Below are positions 40,243 to 52,367 of a stretch of 64,000 nucleotides of DNA, piece by piece; the first letter of the stretch is position 1, and each line of letters starts with the position of its first letter. Made by a program: the position numbers and the translations under genes. Under the pieces are notes generated by a model that saw only the letters and a list, made by a program, of their open reading frames with translations, had not been told where the DNA came from and searched no databases. This DNA is from Daucus carota subsp. sativus (lineage: Eukaryota > Streptophyta > Magnoliopsida > Apiales > Apiaceae), in NCBI RefSeq assembly GCF_001625215.2, contig NC_030389.2, positions 41,715,454 through 41,779,453 on the forward strand. The letters are read 5' to 3'.

Positions 40243-42447
40243 ATGTTGATCATGTTATATGTGATGCTATCAAAGTACCTCGAATTCTATTTCCCTATGA
40301 CAATATTGTTCTGTATTATAGTCATGTTTTCAGTAAGATTCTACGTGAAACGGGTTTCAAGAAATGTTTATCTTCTGAATTTCGCGTGTTACAAGCCACC
40401 GGCCTCTCTAATGTGTAGCAAACAACAATTCATGGACCTATCAAGAAGATCAGGAGCCTTCAGGGAAGAAAGTTTAGCTTTTCAGAAGAAGGTATTGGAG
40501 AGGTCAGGAATAGGTGAGAAGGCCTATATTTCGGAAGGGTTGCACAGAGTTCCAGCAGAAGTGAGCACGAGGGAGGCACGTAAAGAGGCAGAGAAGGTGA
40601 TATTTGGTGCCATAGATGAGCTCCTGAGTAAGGTGCAGAATGTGAAGGTTAGTGACATTGGAATTTTGGTGTTGAATTGCAGCATGTTCAATCCAACACC
40701 TTCATTATCTTCGGCTATTGTGAATCGTTACAATCTAAGAAGCAATATTCTGAGCTACAATCTCGCTGGAATGGGTTGCAGTGCAGGAAATATTTCTATT
40801 GACCTTGCCAAAAATCTTCTACAAGTACATTCCTAAACCTTTGCATCCTTATATACTTATTTAATTAGCATTTTGAATTAATTACAAAACGCATCCCTTT
40901 ATTTGGAAAAATTGCATTTTATTACCTGAATTTTAGATAATTATAAAATACATCTCTTAACATATTTTGGTTGAACTCTTTTGGTCATTTTTGTCTGTTT
41001 TGACCTATCACATCTGGAATAAACCCGACCCTCACCCGGTCGGTTTTACTCTGCTCGGAAAACATTTGACCATTTATGATCAAACCTCTTAACCGACCGA
41101 CAGTCGGTTATTTATATGTACACATGTGGCACTTGCGTCCAAGTGACACTGGCTAGCAATGTAGGCCCCGATCATGCGAGTTTTTTGCAATTGTTAAAAC
41201 CGACCACTGCAATGGTCGGTTTTATACACTAAACACGACCAATGTTCCTAAACCAATCACGGCTGTAGGTCGGTTCTAGTTGTAAAAACGACTGTTTATG
41301 GATGTAACCGATCATTTCCGACGGTCGGTTTTGTCCAGTTTTTTTAGTGCTAAGAGCTTATATAACATCTTAGGGGTATTTTACCTTTTTAATTTAACAA
41401 AGTGATATGTCAAAATAGACGAAAATGAGTCAACAGGGTTCAACATTACATGTGAAGCTAAAATATACTATATGTTAAAGGATATATTGCGCAATTATCT
41501 AAAGTTTAGGTTATAATTGCAATTGTGGCCTGAACTAAATAGATGCGTTTTTCAATTAACTCTACCTTTTTCCGTAGTTTAGTTTAACAAAAAATTGATT
41601 GATAGTAGCAATTTATCCATCCTTAATCACTTGAAATGTTTCATTTATATAATTAAAGTGATTACAGGTGCATTCAAATTACTACGCCCTTGTAATAAAC
41701 CTAGAATGTAGTAACGAGAACTGGTATAGAGGCAATGATCGCTCAATGCTCGTCTCTAATTGCATCTTCCGCATGGGTGGTGCTGCAATTCTCCTCTCCA
41801 GTTGCCCCATCGATAGATTCTCTTCAAAGTACCAACTCACTCATACTGTGCGTACTCACAAGGGCGCAGATGACCTCGCCTACAACTCCGTCTTGAAACA
41901 AGAAGACGACGACACCATTGTAGGCGTCAAACTCTCCAAACACCTTATTGCTGTTGCAGGAGATGCAATAAAAACGAACATCATGACATTAGGCCCATTG
42001 GTCCTTCCAGTGTCCGAGCAGCTCGTATTTCTAGCTACAATGCTTGCCAAGAAGGTCTTGAAGATGAAAATCAAGCCATATGTTCCGGATTTCAAGAAGG
42101 CTATAGAGCATTTTATGATACATGCAGGAGGACCAGCAGTGCTGGACGCGGTGGAGAAGAATCTGATGATCACGGAATGGCACATGGAGCCTTCGAGAAT
42201 GACGCTCTACAGGTTTGGGAATACTTCCAGCTGTTCTATCTGGTATCAGCTTGCGTATGCTGAGGCCAAGGGGAGGATCCGAAAAGGTAACAGGGTTTGG
42301 CAAATTGCGTTCGGATCAGGCTTCAAGTGTAGCAGTTGTGTGTGGCATGCTCTGAGAAATGTCGATCCGGTTCTGGAGATTAGTCCTTGGACGGATTTGA
42401 TCGATGATTTCCCGGTTAGGGTGTCCAAAGCACAAGTTTTTGAGTAG
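40243..42447 (+). CDS. KCS copy 2, N-terminally truncated by a nonsense codon
   Basis: Exons 40243-40824 and 41668-42447. The long frame equivalent to copy 1 opens at 40111 (LIKSLVSFFKAFYVL) but meets TAA at 40237-40239, where copy 1 has AAA (D-K-K-D becomes D-K-stop). Translation could restart at the ATG at 40243, giving 453 residues without the first hydrophobic segment. The rest is intact: [42 protein letters not shown] and [11 protein letters not shown] are all kept, and exon 2 differs from copy 1 mostly by conservative changes. The nonsense change also creates a GTAAGA donor-like site. The intron carries a CACTA-like element. It is either a recent pseudogene or a shorter, possibly mislocalised enzyme. 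The strong conservation downstream argues that the lesion is young. Confidence 0.75.
41009..41349. mobile_element. CACTA-like MITE in intron of KCS copy 2
   Basis: The left part starts CACATCTGGAATAAACCCGACC. The right end, read on the minus strand, starts CACTAAAAAAACTGGACAAAACCGACC, so the ends are related inverted repeats. The interior is rich in CGACCG/CGGTCG. Absent from the copy 1 intron. The target duplication is not clear. Confidence 0.6.
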
Positions 42448-42959
42448 TTTGACATTTCGGCTTTCACTTGTGTTGTTTCTAAGTACCACCTGGTTTTCTA
42501 CTTGTAACAGTGAAATTAGTTCTGGCCTTTTGGGCATGATGTGCATGGTTTATAGGTACATGCCTAATAAATAATTGAAATCCTTCTGAGGTTTTTTCAA
42601 TGTGTTTATGAATTATACAGATGTTTTTTCCTAGTTGCTTCACATTTTCGGTCATGTGCAAATTCGGGAGCTGATTATTACGCCTTCTGGCCGTAATCAA
42701 TTTTATATATTAAGGAGTTGTTTAATTGGGATTTTTTAGTATGCGCCTTCTAGCGATGATCATTTTATAAAATCATTGTTTTTAATCGGATTTTTTAATA
42801 TGTGTTTATGAGAATAAACTAACAATCACTTTTAATAGAAGATATATTTTTATTCATGATCACTTGCTCAAATAATATACTCCAGTCGACTTTAATTGCG
42901 CTTAAGCAATGCCATATGTAGCACTATTCACCTAAATGGAGAAATGGTCCTAGATAATA

Positions 42960-43209
42960 CTCCCTTTATGTCAAATTAAAAGTTTTTCTCGTTTGATATG
43001 TCGGGACTGTTCATAATATGAGACAAATTATTAATTTACAACACTAAATATAGTCACGAGTGATCTCATTGGTTTCGTATTTAGGAGTATTTTAATACGG
43101 TGAAGTTTATATTTAATATCAATATAAAATTAAAAATATTAATAATTAAAAGTGTGTGTTGATAAATATGATAAAAGGAAACAAAAAAATATTTAGGGAC
43201 GGGAGGAAG
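42960..43209. mobile_element. Degenerate Stowaway MITE
   Basis: CTCCCTTTATGTC...GGGACGGGAGGAAG ends next to TA. The inner text resembles the Stowaway at 6556 ('gacaaattattaattta', 'gttggtttcgta', 'aatacggtgaag', 'agtgtgtgttgataaa'). Confidence 0.75.
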
Positions 43210-43629
43210 TAGGATACGCTAGTTGAAATGTCTTCCCAGTTCCCTTAGAGTATGATTTCCACTTTCGATAATCCAATTTTTTATTATTATGTAAACACAT
43301 CGTATAGCAGTAGTTATTGCGTGTTTCTAACAGCTCATAGTATATTCTAAGAAAACGAAAAGTCTCCCAGAATTAGCTAGAATCCAACAGAAAATTCATT
43401 CATTTTTATATAATTTTTTTTTGGATGTTCGATCATTTCTATACATTTTAAAATTAATAACTTTTAATAATATAAAACACTATTATATTCACTATTTTTT
43501 TTCACCATCTCCATTCATAATAACATAAATACTATTACATTCACTACCTAATGAGTTCCACCACTTTACCTATCTTTAATTTAACTTTACTCATTTTTTA
43601 CACTTTCTCCTCGTATCCGTGTCCATGTA

Positions 43630-43858
43630 CTCCATCCGTCTCATAATAAGAGTCGTTTTGACTTTTTACAGGTAATTTGAGGTTTAAAAAAAACATACAG
43701 CTACATATTATTTTTCAAATTTTCTTTTTTTGAATAAAAATATAGATGTTAAATTTTTATTCAGAAAAAGAAAATTTGAAAAAATAGACATGTATGTTTT
43801 TTTACACCTTAAATTACGTGTAAAAAGTTAAGCGACTCTTATTATGAGACAGAAGGAA
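43630..43858. mobile_element. Stowaway-like MITE
   Basis: CTCCATCCGTCTCATAATAAG and its counterpart CTTATTATGAGACAGAAGGA form inverted ends about 21 bp long, with TA at both borders. Confidence 0.8.
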
Positions 43859-44452
43859 TATATAAGAGTAATGAGTGCAGAGAATTGTGTACAGAAAAAT
43901 TGGACATAATGACATGATAATTGATGTAGAATATTTTAATTGGGGTTGTTAATATGAATACGGGGCTCATTCCCCACTAATACTGCGACATGAGTAGAGT
44001 GCTGAGTCCAAATGTTGGTTGTTACGAGCATAATACATTGGTTGTTATGTCCATCCAGGCTAAAAAATTAATCTGTCAACAAAACAAAGATAGGCAGGTG
44101 ATGACTTGTGAGTCATGAGAATGTAGCCTGTTTAATATTTAAATTTTATAAGCAATAACGGTTGTCTGCAAATTAGATGGGAAGGCTGCAATATTAACCA
44201 TCTTTGTTTATAAGTGTCTAGATTGATTATGCGTGAATGAAGGAGAGTTTTATGAACAGATATATATAATTTATTTAGTGCAATACCAGATATCTGAAAT
44301 TTAAGCTTTCACATATGAGGAATACTAGTCATAGAGTATCAATTGATTGCGATCTCAGCTCATCACCCAATTCTCAGCAAGGTTCTTTATCTTTCCCGGG
44401 TTCATAATTTCACTCTGTTGATCTCTTGACAGAGAAGTTCATAAATCTAAGA

Positions 44453-46768
44453 ATGATTCGCGTAAAACATGCATACCATTATCTTACCGCAAACATGTAT
44501 CTCCTTCTTATACTCCTTGTGGCAATCTTTTACCTTCATTGTTCTTTCGTCAACAAGAAAGATTTGTGGACGTTATATGTAATGCAACTAAACAATATTC
44601 TCAAACTCCATCCGGTCGAAACAATATTGTTGTCATGTTTTCTAGTTATGTTTCATTTCAAGCTACATGCACGAAATGTTTATCTGGTAAATTATGCATC
44701 TTACAAGCCGGACGCCTCCTTAATGTGTAGCAAACAACAGTTCATGCACCTCTCGAGAAGCTCCGGGGCTTTCAACGAAGAAAGCTTGGCTTTTCAGAAG
44801 AAAGTATTGGAAAGGTCAGGAATCGGTGAGAAGTCGTATTTGCCCGAGGGGCTGCTGACAGTTCCAGCAAAGGAGGGTTTGAGTGAGGCGAGAAAAGAGG
44901 CAGAGAATGTGATGTTTGGAGCCGTAGATGAGCTCTTTAGTAAGGTCAGGCTCAAGGTAAATGACATTGGAATTTTGGTGTTGAATTGCAGTATCTTCAG
45001 CCCAACACCATCTTTGTCTTCTGCTATAGTAAATCGTTACAAGCTAAGAAGCAACATTTTGAGCTACAATCTTGGTGGAATGGGTTGCAGTGCAGGAATG
45101 ATTTCTATCGATCTTGCCAAACGTCTTTTACAAGTAAGGAGCCGTAACATTACATTTGCCGCATTCCATATTAAATATTATGAGGTAATTGCATATAGCA
45201 CCTCCTAACTATCGTTAAAAAATGATATTGTACCCATACTTTGAGAGACTCAACTCGCACCTCCTATCTTTACATTTCAAGAACGATACCCACCCCTCCG
45301 TTAAATTCCGTTAAAATACTCTTTCCATCTCAATTTACGTGTCCCTTTTGCTTTTCGAGGAGTCAAATTGACTAATTTTTGACCAACTATCCAAAAAGTA
45401 AATCTAATCTATTTTAATATGTAACTTTCTATTTCCTAAAATAATAAATAAATATTTTCTAATAGTTGGTTAAAAATTAGTCAATTTGACTTCTCGAAAA
45501 GCAAAAGGGACATGTAAATTGAGACGGAGAGAGTATTTTAACGGAAGTTAACGAAAGTTAAAGGAATTTAACGGCGGGGTGCGTATCGTTCTTGAAATGT
45601 AAAGATAGGGGGTGCGAGTTGAGTTTCTCAAAGTATGGGTACAATATCGTTTTTGAACGATAGTTAGAGGGTACGATATGCAATTACCTTTAAAATTATT
45701 TGTAAGAGGTTGAAATGATAACTTCAAAAAAATGACAACCAATTAAACAGAATATTATTTAATATTTTAAGTTATAATATATTAAATAAATTTCTACTAA
45801 AATTTCAATTTTGTTAATTAAATATTCAGTTTGAACTATATCAAGTCTTTGTAATTTTTCGCAAGGATATAAATTTTTAATATTTATATAAGTTGCTGTA
45901 TCATTTTGTTTTTGCTATTTCAACTTCAACATTTTGGATCAATTAACTTAAAAATTATGAGGGCTAACACAAGACATAATTACAGGTGCAACCCAATTGC
46001 TACGCCCTGGTAATCAACGTCGAATGTGGCAACGAAAACTGGTATAGGGGCAATGATCGCTCAATGTTGATCTCAAACTGCATCTTTCGCGTTGGTGGCG
46101 CTGCGATTTTACTCTCCAATCGATCCATTGATCGTTTTTATTCCAAGTACCAACTCATTCACACTGTGCGTACTCATAAAGGAGCAGATGATCTAGCTTA
46201 CAACTCTGTATCACAACAAGAAGACGACGACAAAAGCCTAGTTGGCATCAAGCTCTCTAAAGAACTTGTTGCCGTTGCTGGAGATGCGATAAAAACCAAC
46301 ATCACTGAACTTGGCCCATTAGTCCTTCCATTTTCAGAGCAATTCTTGTTTTTGGCAACCAAACTTGCCAAGAAGATCTTCAAGATGAAAATTGCGGTGT
46401 ATGTTCCAGATTTTAAGCTAGCTATCGAGCACTTTTGTATCCATGCAGGCGGACCAGCTGTGTTGGATGCAATGGAGAAAAACTTGCAGATGACGGAATG
46501 GCATATGGAGCCTTCAAGAATGAGCCTTTACAGGTTTGGTAATACTTCCAGCTGTTCTATCTGGTATGAGCTTGCATATGCTGAGGCTAAGGGCAGGATC
46601 CGAAGAGGCGACAGGGTTTGGCAGATTGCATTTGGGTCAGGCTTCAAGTGTAGCAGTTCTGTGTGGCGTGCTCTGACAGATGTTGATCCGATTGGGGAGG
46701 AAAATCCTTGGATGGATGAGATCAATGACTTCCCAGTGATCGTGCCTAAAGTCCAAGTTTTCGAGTGA
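44453..46768 (+). CDS. 3-ketoacyl-CoA synthase, copy 3
   Basis: Exons 44453-45133 and 45986-46768 give 487 residues, the longest of the five and close to family length. The start is the first ATG after 'aagttcataaatctaaga', conserved in copies 4 and 5. The N-terminus [19 protein letters not shown] resembles the usual KCS LKYVKLGYHYL region, followed by two hydrophobic segments (about 15-30 and 55-70). Catalytic Cys212 is in GGMGCSAG. Exon 2 has the complete [48 protein letters not shown] and [16 protein letters not shown]. Compared with copies 1-2 it differs throughout (for example [12 protein letters not shown] context, C-terminal [11 protein letters not shown]), defining a second subfamily. 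The intron holds a foldback element with a nested Stowaway. No lesion is seen, so this is the best candidate for an active member of the 3-5 group. Confidence 0.92.
45183..45688. mobile_element. Foldback element in KCS copy 3 intron, with nested Stowaway
   Basis: The left arm from AGGTAATTGCATATAGCACC and the right arm ending ATATGCAATTACCT are inverted copies about 130 bp long, matching also at 'tcaagaacgatac'/'gtatcgttcttga' and 'ggaatttaacgg'/'ccgttaaattcc'. The two arms meet with almost no loop once the Stowaway at 45319-45533 is removed. The superfamily and target duplication are not determined. Confidence 0.75.
45319..45533. mobile_element. Stowaway MITE nested in foldback element
   Basis: CTCTTTCCATCTCAATTTAC and GTAAATTGAGACGGAGAGAG are extended inverted ends with flanking TA. 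The interior is also strongly palindromic ('gtcccttttgcttttcgag'). Confidence 0.85.
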
Positions 46769-47257
46769 TTTCACATTTTCAATTCCTCTGCTGATTCGCC
46801 GTACTTCCTTTTAATTCGTTTGTTAATGCAAGATTTGTATTCAACGTTGTAATAAAAGGTTTGGACTATAAATTTGATATCAGAAGTTTTATTTACTAGA
46901 CTTAGATTCAGTTTCAAGCAGTCATTGCTTCCTTTTAGTTCTTTTCAGGAATTTTTGTTTCAAAATTACAATTCGTCTTTAAATATAAACCCTGGATATG
47001 CAAGCATGATCACTGAAGCATGATGCACTTAATTTTATTTATATATGGAGTATTATATATTGTGTTCCATCCAATATAAGCTTTGCAGAAGCAAGCTCAA
47101 CGAGCTTCAAACATGATACTCAGATATATGGAGAAATACAGCTCAGATTGCTGGATACTCAGATAAATGCAGAATTTAAGCAGAAATACATGCAAAAGAT
47201 ACATATAGAACATAATCGTAAAAGGTTTATACAGTTCGTTAGAGGTACCCTCATTTT

Positions 47258-47302
47258 TCAGTTGCATGATTCCTTTATCTTGGATACCATATGATCAGAT
47301 TT
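47258..47302 (-). pseudogene. Orphan copy of the cyanase terminal exon (after KCS copy 3)
   Basis: The minus strand shows an acceptor (TACTGCAG) followed by 15 codons, [14 protein letters not shown] plus TGA. This is the cyanase last exon found intact at 56767-56811 with two substitutions (E to D, K to N). No other cyanase exon lies nearby. It arrived with the KCS duplication block. Confidence 0.85.
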
Positions 47303-47340
47303 CTGCAGTAAAAGGACAGCTTGATAATTAGATGACATCA

Positions 47341-48689
47341 CTCAGGAATTAGAACACTAAGGCCTAATTCGAACTTATGTCATGTTCTCATTTTTAATGA
47401 AATGTAATTTTATTTTAAGTTATTAAATTTTGGAACTCGGAATGAAAAGTAATATCTATTTATATTAAATAATCTCAGTTTTTAGCTTATTCAATCAATT
47501 AACATAATTATAAATATTCAAATTACCAAAAAATTCACATATTAATATCCGAATTTTAAGCAAAAAAATCACCAGCCTAGCCGCCCTGCTGGGAACGGGA
47601 AAAAAATAAAATTAAACATACCCTGTCCGTCCCTCCCAGGGTCGATCGAGAATTTGGTGGTTGAAAATAACCACTTCTCTATCCGCACGTGGCAGGGTCG
47701 GCCAGAACTAAAACCTCCATTTGCATGTATCCGCCCGGAAAGCTTGAATTAGGGTGGTCATATTTGAAAAGTGAAAAAAAGGATGGTTAATTTTGTAAAA
47801 AATGCGTTCAGAGTGGTTAGGAATGCAAACGAGCCTCCCAACACCATCTTGATCTTTCAGAAGATACGTTCCCTTAACACTCATCATTTGATGTACTGCA
47901 TAAACCGAAGTTACTGTTAAAAAAACGAGTGAGAACGCGGACGGAGTAAGCAGAACAAGGTAGTTATTTTCTGTCTTGCTATTGATATTTACCGAATATA
48001 TTTACCCTTTTGATATTTGCGGTCCGGTTCCAAAGCACAAGCCTCGCAATTTAGCTTGTAACATTCATTATATTCCTATCCTGCGGGACTGCATGCGGTC
48101 CCGTTCCGAGGGACAAAACACAACAATTTAGCTAATTGTAACTTTCATTATATTTCTATCCTTCATTGTTCGAGTAATGTAAGATGTACAGAATTGCGTA
48201 TAAAAAATTTGTATGAAATTATATGACAATTGACGTGGAATGTTTTAATTGAAATTGTTGGTGTGTATACAGGGGCCCATTTCAATTAAAACTCATCACA
48301 TATCATTATTTACAATATTTTGTACACAATTCTGTACACCAAACATTTTTCTTATTATTCTCTTGATCCCATAAAGTAGTACTATGCACATGGGGTATGA
48401 CACGGAGGTTAAAAAAATGTGTAATTTAATGAAGATAAGTAAGAAAAGTGGGCGAAATGGGACCAACTACTATTTAATGTATAAAAAAAAGTGTAGTGAA
48501 ATACAATTGAATGAGACATAAAAAAAAGAAACTATATAGAAATGAATAGGACCGAAAGTATATAAATTGATTGCGCCTGTTTTGTCAGCTGATCACCCAA
48601 TTCTCATTTCTCACCAAGGTTCTTTATCTTTCCCAAGTTCATAATTTCACTCTGTTGATCCTTAGAAAGAGAAGTTCATAAATCTAAGA
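47341..48689. other. KCS inter-block spacer, 5' flank of copy 4
   Basis: No gene. It shares 'gccgccct-ct-ggaac', 'gtccgtccct-ccagggtcga-cgagaatttggtgg' and later segments with the copy 5 flank at about 52450-53510. A degraded Stowaway-like segment ('gatcccataaagta...ggaccgaaagta') lies at about 48365-48560 and is largely deleted in the copy 5 flank. Confidence 0.6.
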
Positions 48690-51600
48690 ATGATTCGCGT
48701 AAAACATGCATTCCATTATCTTACCGCAAACATGTATCTCCTTCTTATACTCCTTGTGGCAATCTTTTACCATCATTGTTCTTTCGTCAACAAGAAAAAT
48801 TTATTGGCGTTATATGTAATGCAACTAGACAATCACAAACTCCATCTGGTTGAAACAATATTGTTGTCATGTTTTCTAGTTATGTTTCATTTCAAGCTAC
48901 ATTCACGAAAAGTTTATCTGGTAAATTATGCATGTTACAAGCCAGACGCCTCTTTAATGTGTAGCAAACAACAGTTCATGCACCTCTCGAGAAGCTGCAG
49001 GGCTTTCAACGAAGAAAGCTTGGCTTTTCAGAAGAAAGTATTAGAAAGGTCAGGAATCGGTGAGAAGACGTATTTGCCGGAGGGGCTGCTGACAGTTCCA
49101 GCAAAGGAGGGTTTGAGTGAGGCAAGAGAAGAGGCCGAGAGAGTGATGTTTGGAGCTGTAGATGAGCTCTTTAGTAAGGTCAGGCTCAAGGTAAATGACA
49201 TTGGAATTTTGGTGTTGAATTGCAGCATGTTCAGTCCAACACCATCTTTGTCTTCTGCTGTAGTGAATCGTTACAAGCTAAGAAGCAACATTTTGAGCTA
49301 CAATCTTGGTGGAATGGGTTGCAGTGCAGGAATGATTTCTATCGATCTTGCCAAACATCTTTTACAAGTAAGTAGCCGTAACATATCATTAATTACCATA
49401 CTAATAAGTAATTAAAATTAGGTGTCCTTTTTATATATAAATAAATATATTGTCAAAATTATAAGAAAACTTGATATAATATATTATTAATTGAAAAATA
49501 ACAATTAATATATACTAATACGCTTGTAATTAACTGAAGTTAAGTATCCTTTTATATGTGAAAACTCTCATTTTAACAAGGGTACACATACAAGAGCATT
49601 CTAATTCATTTGATTTTACTGCCCAGCATGAGTAGGGTATTCATTTAATACCAACACTCGATGCTCATAATATTTTACTATTTTGACACATGAAGATTTC
49701 ACTAGTAATGACATTCATTTAATTCATCTGTATTATTTTATTGTGGGACACTCATTTAATTTCACTATCAGGTACTACCTCCGTCTCTTTTATTACTTGT
49801 CACTTTGACTTTTTGCACGTAATTTAAGATGATTAAAGAACATACTTCTACTTATTATTTTTAAAATTTTCTTTTTCTGAATTAAAATTTATAGTTTATA
49901 TTTTTATTCACAAAAAAGAAATTTTAAAAATAATGAGCGGAATTATATTTTTTACTCACCTTAAGTTACGTGCAAAAAGTCAAAGTGACAAGTAAAAAGG
50001 GACGGAGGTAGTATTATTGTATATCACTATTTGACATTCATTTAATTGAGTTTTGAATATTTAATATACATTCGAAACACTATTTACTCATTTAATTTCA
50101 AACATAATCATGTTATATTGTCACTATATCATTAAATTCAGTTATTTAGATTAATGAAAAAACATATGCCGATATGCACAACACCAATTCTGACCAATTA
50201 CGACGGATATCTTACGACAAAAAAGGCGGAGCGCAAAACTTACGACGGAAAACCACTATTCGTCGTATGTTCTCGTCAATACTTACGACGTAACAACCTT
50301 CCGTCGTATGATTCCCTAGAATTCAGGCACAAACTAATAAAATATAATAAATCTTTTCCCGCGAAAAATACCGTCGTAACGAACCGTCGTAAGTTAACAT
50401 ACCTACCTAATCAAAGACAAAAAATAAATGAAAATGAATTGGTTTCGTTTTCGTCGTAATTATGCCGTCGTAAGTTAACATATCTACCTAATTAAAGACA
50501 AAAAATAAATGAAAATAAAATGATTTTCTTTTCCGTCGTAAGTTCATATAATTATATAATTATATCTGTATTAAAAAAGAAAAATAAATGAGAATTACAA
50601 GTTTTAATTTTTTTTTCGTAATTTAACCGTTGTAAGTTAACATATCTACCTAATTAAATCCAAAAAATAAATGAAAATAAAATGGTGTTCATTTTCATCG
50701 TAATTATGCCGTCGTAAGTTCGTATAATTATATAATTATATATATCTGTTTTAAAATAAAAGAAAAGGCGGAAATGGTACTAATTACGACGGAAAAGGCG
50801 GAAAAAATCCGTCGTAAATGGCCAAAATTGGTGTAGTGATGCTCGATTCCAACAAATTTTTCAGTGACACAAACTATTCAGTTTGAACTATATCAAGTCT
50901 TTGTAATTTTCGTAAGGATATAAATTTTTAATACTTATATAAGTTGCTGTATCATTTTGTTTTTGCTAATTCAACTTCAACATTTTGGATCAGTTAACTT
51001 AAAAATTATGAGGGCTAACACAAGACATAACTACAGGTGCAACCCAATTGCTACGCCCTGGTAATCAACGTCGAATGTAGCAACGAAAACTGGTATAGGG
51101 GCAATGATCGCTCAATGCTGATCTCAAACTGCATCTTTCGCGTTGGTGGCGCTGCGATTTTACTCTCCAATCGATCCATTGATCGTTTTTATTCCAAGTA
51201 CCAACTCATTCACACTGTGCGTACTCATAAAGGAGCAGATGATCTAGCTTTCAACTCTGTATCACAACAAGAAGACGACGACAAAAGCCTAGTTGGCATC
51301 AAGCTCTCTAAAGAACTTGTTGCCGTTGCTGGAGATGCCATAAAAACCAACATCACGGCACTTGGCCCATTAGTCCTTCCCTTTTCAGAGCAATTCTTGT
51401 TTTTGGCAACCAAACTTGCCAAAAAGATCTTCAAGATGAAAATTGCGGTGTATGTTCCAGATTTTAAGCTAGCTATCGAGCACTTCTGTTTCCATGCAGG
51501 CGGACCAGCTGTGCTGGATGCGATGGAGAAAAACTTGCAGATGACGGAATGGCATATGGAGCCTTCAAGAATGAGCCTCTACAGGTTTAATAATACTTCC

Positions 51601-51819
51601 AGCTGTTCTATCTGGTATGAGCTTGCATATGCTGAGGCTAAGGGCAGGATCCGAAAAGGCGACAGGGTTTGGCAGATTGCATTTGGGTCAGGCTTCAAGT
51701 GTAGCAGTTCTGTGTGGCGCGCTCTGACAGATGTTGATCCGATTGGGGAGGAAAATCCTTGGATGGATGAGATCAATGACTTCCCAGTGATCGTGCCTAA
51801 AGTACAAGTTTTCGAGTGA
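48690..51819 (+). CDS. 3-ketoacyl-CoA synthase, copy 4 (altered NTSS motif)
   Basis: Exons 48690-49367 and 51037-51819 give 486 residues. The upstream frame is closed by TAG ten codons before the start, so the Met of [11 protein letters not shown] is secure. Catalytic Cys211 is in GGMGCSAG, and [21 protein letters not shown] and HAGGPAVLD are intact. Two differences stand out. SRSSGAF of the sister copies is SRSCRAF here. RFGNTSS, next to the active-site Asn, is RFNNTSS, replacing a normally invariant Gly with Asn. The rest of exon 2 is almost identical to copy 3 (for example both have [17 protein letters not shown]), suggesting recent duplication or gene conversion. The 1.67 kb intron contains a Stowaway and a CACTA element. 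The gene is open, but activity is uncertain. Confidence 0.9.
49775..50011. mobile_element. Stowaway-like MITE in KCS copy 4 intron
   Basis: CTACCTCCGTCTCTTTTATTACTTGTC and GACAAGTAAAAAGGGACGGAGGTAG form long inverted ends, with TA on each side. The neighbouring intron of copy 5 lacks it. Confidence 0.88.
50177..50838. mobile_element. CACTA-type non-autonomous element with 3-bp TSD ATG
   Basis: The left end CACAACACCAATTCTGACC and right end (minus strand) CACTACACCAATTTTGGCC are inverted repeats. ATG is duplicated on both sides, as expected for CACTA transposons. The copy 5 intron has the empty site (tatATGctcaattcc at about 55240). The interior repeats 'taacatatctacctaattaaa-acaaaaaataaatgaaaat' about three times with TTACGACGG motifs. 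No transposase is encoded. Confidence 0.9.
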
Positions 51820-52367
51820 TTTCACATTTTCAATACCCCTTTTGTTGTTTCCCAGTACTTCCTTTGAAGTGAAGAAATTATTCCATAGCAGGATGTGCAG
51901 CAGTGCAAGATATATATCCAAGGTTGTAATAAATGGTTTGTACTATGAATTTAATATCAGAAGTTTTATTTACTAGACAAATCTTTATCTTAATTCTTAG
52001 GTGTGCAGACAAAGCACTTAGCACTTAGATTCAGTTTCAAGCAGTCATTGCTTAATTCCTTTTAGTTCTTTTCAGCAATTTTTGTTTCAAAATTACAATC
52101 CTGTCTTCAAATATAAACCCTCGATATGCAAGCATGAGGCTCTTAATTTTATTTATATATGGAGTATTATATATTGTGTTCCGTCCAATATAAGCTTTGC
52201 ACGAGCAAGCTCAACGAGCTTCGAACATGATACTCAGATACATGGAGAAATACAGCTCAGATTGCTGGATACTCAGATAAATGCAAAATTCAAGCAGAAA
52301 TACAAAAGATACATATAGAACATAATCGTAAAAGGTTTATACAGTTCGTTAGAGGTACCCTCATTTT

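Larger units (their letters stand above)
33390..42480. repeat. Segmental tandem duplication carrying KCS copies 1 and 2
   Basis: Block 1 (about 33390-37400) and block 2 (about 37604-42480) align through the upstream flank ('ataccaggtggctttgctatacaccaccagtgcata'), a middle part ending near 'gcacggccaaca', KCS exon 1, the intron and exon 2. The blocks differ by separate transposon insertions. Exon 2 starts are 5087 bp apart. Confidence 0.85.

Noticed and set aside
44426-44452. Nine-residue N-terminal extension of KCS copies 3 and 5 (TTG starts at 44426 and 53488)
   Set aside because: Copy 4 has a stop codon in the equivalent stretch and no ATG is present, so the Met of MIRVKH/MIRIKH is taken as the start.
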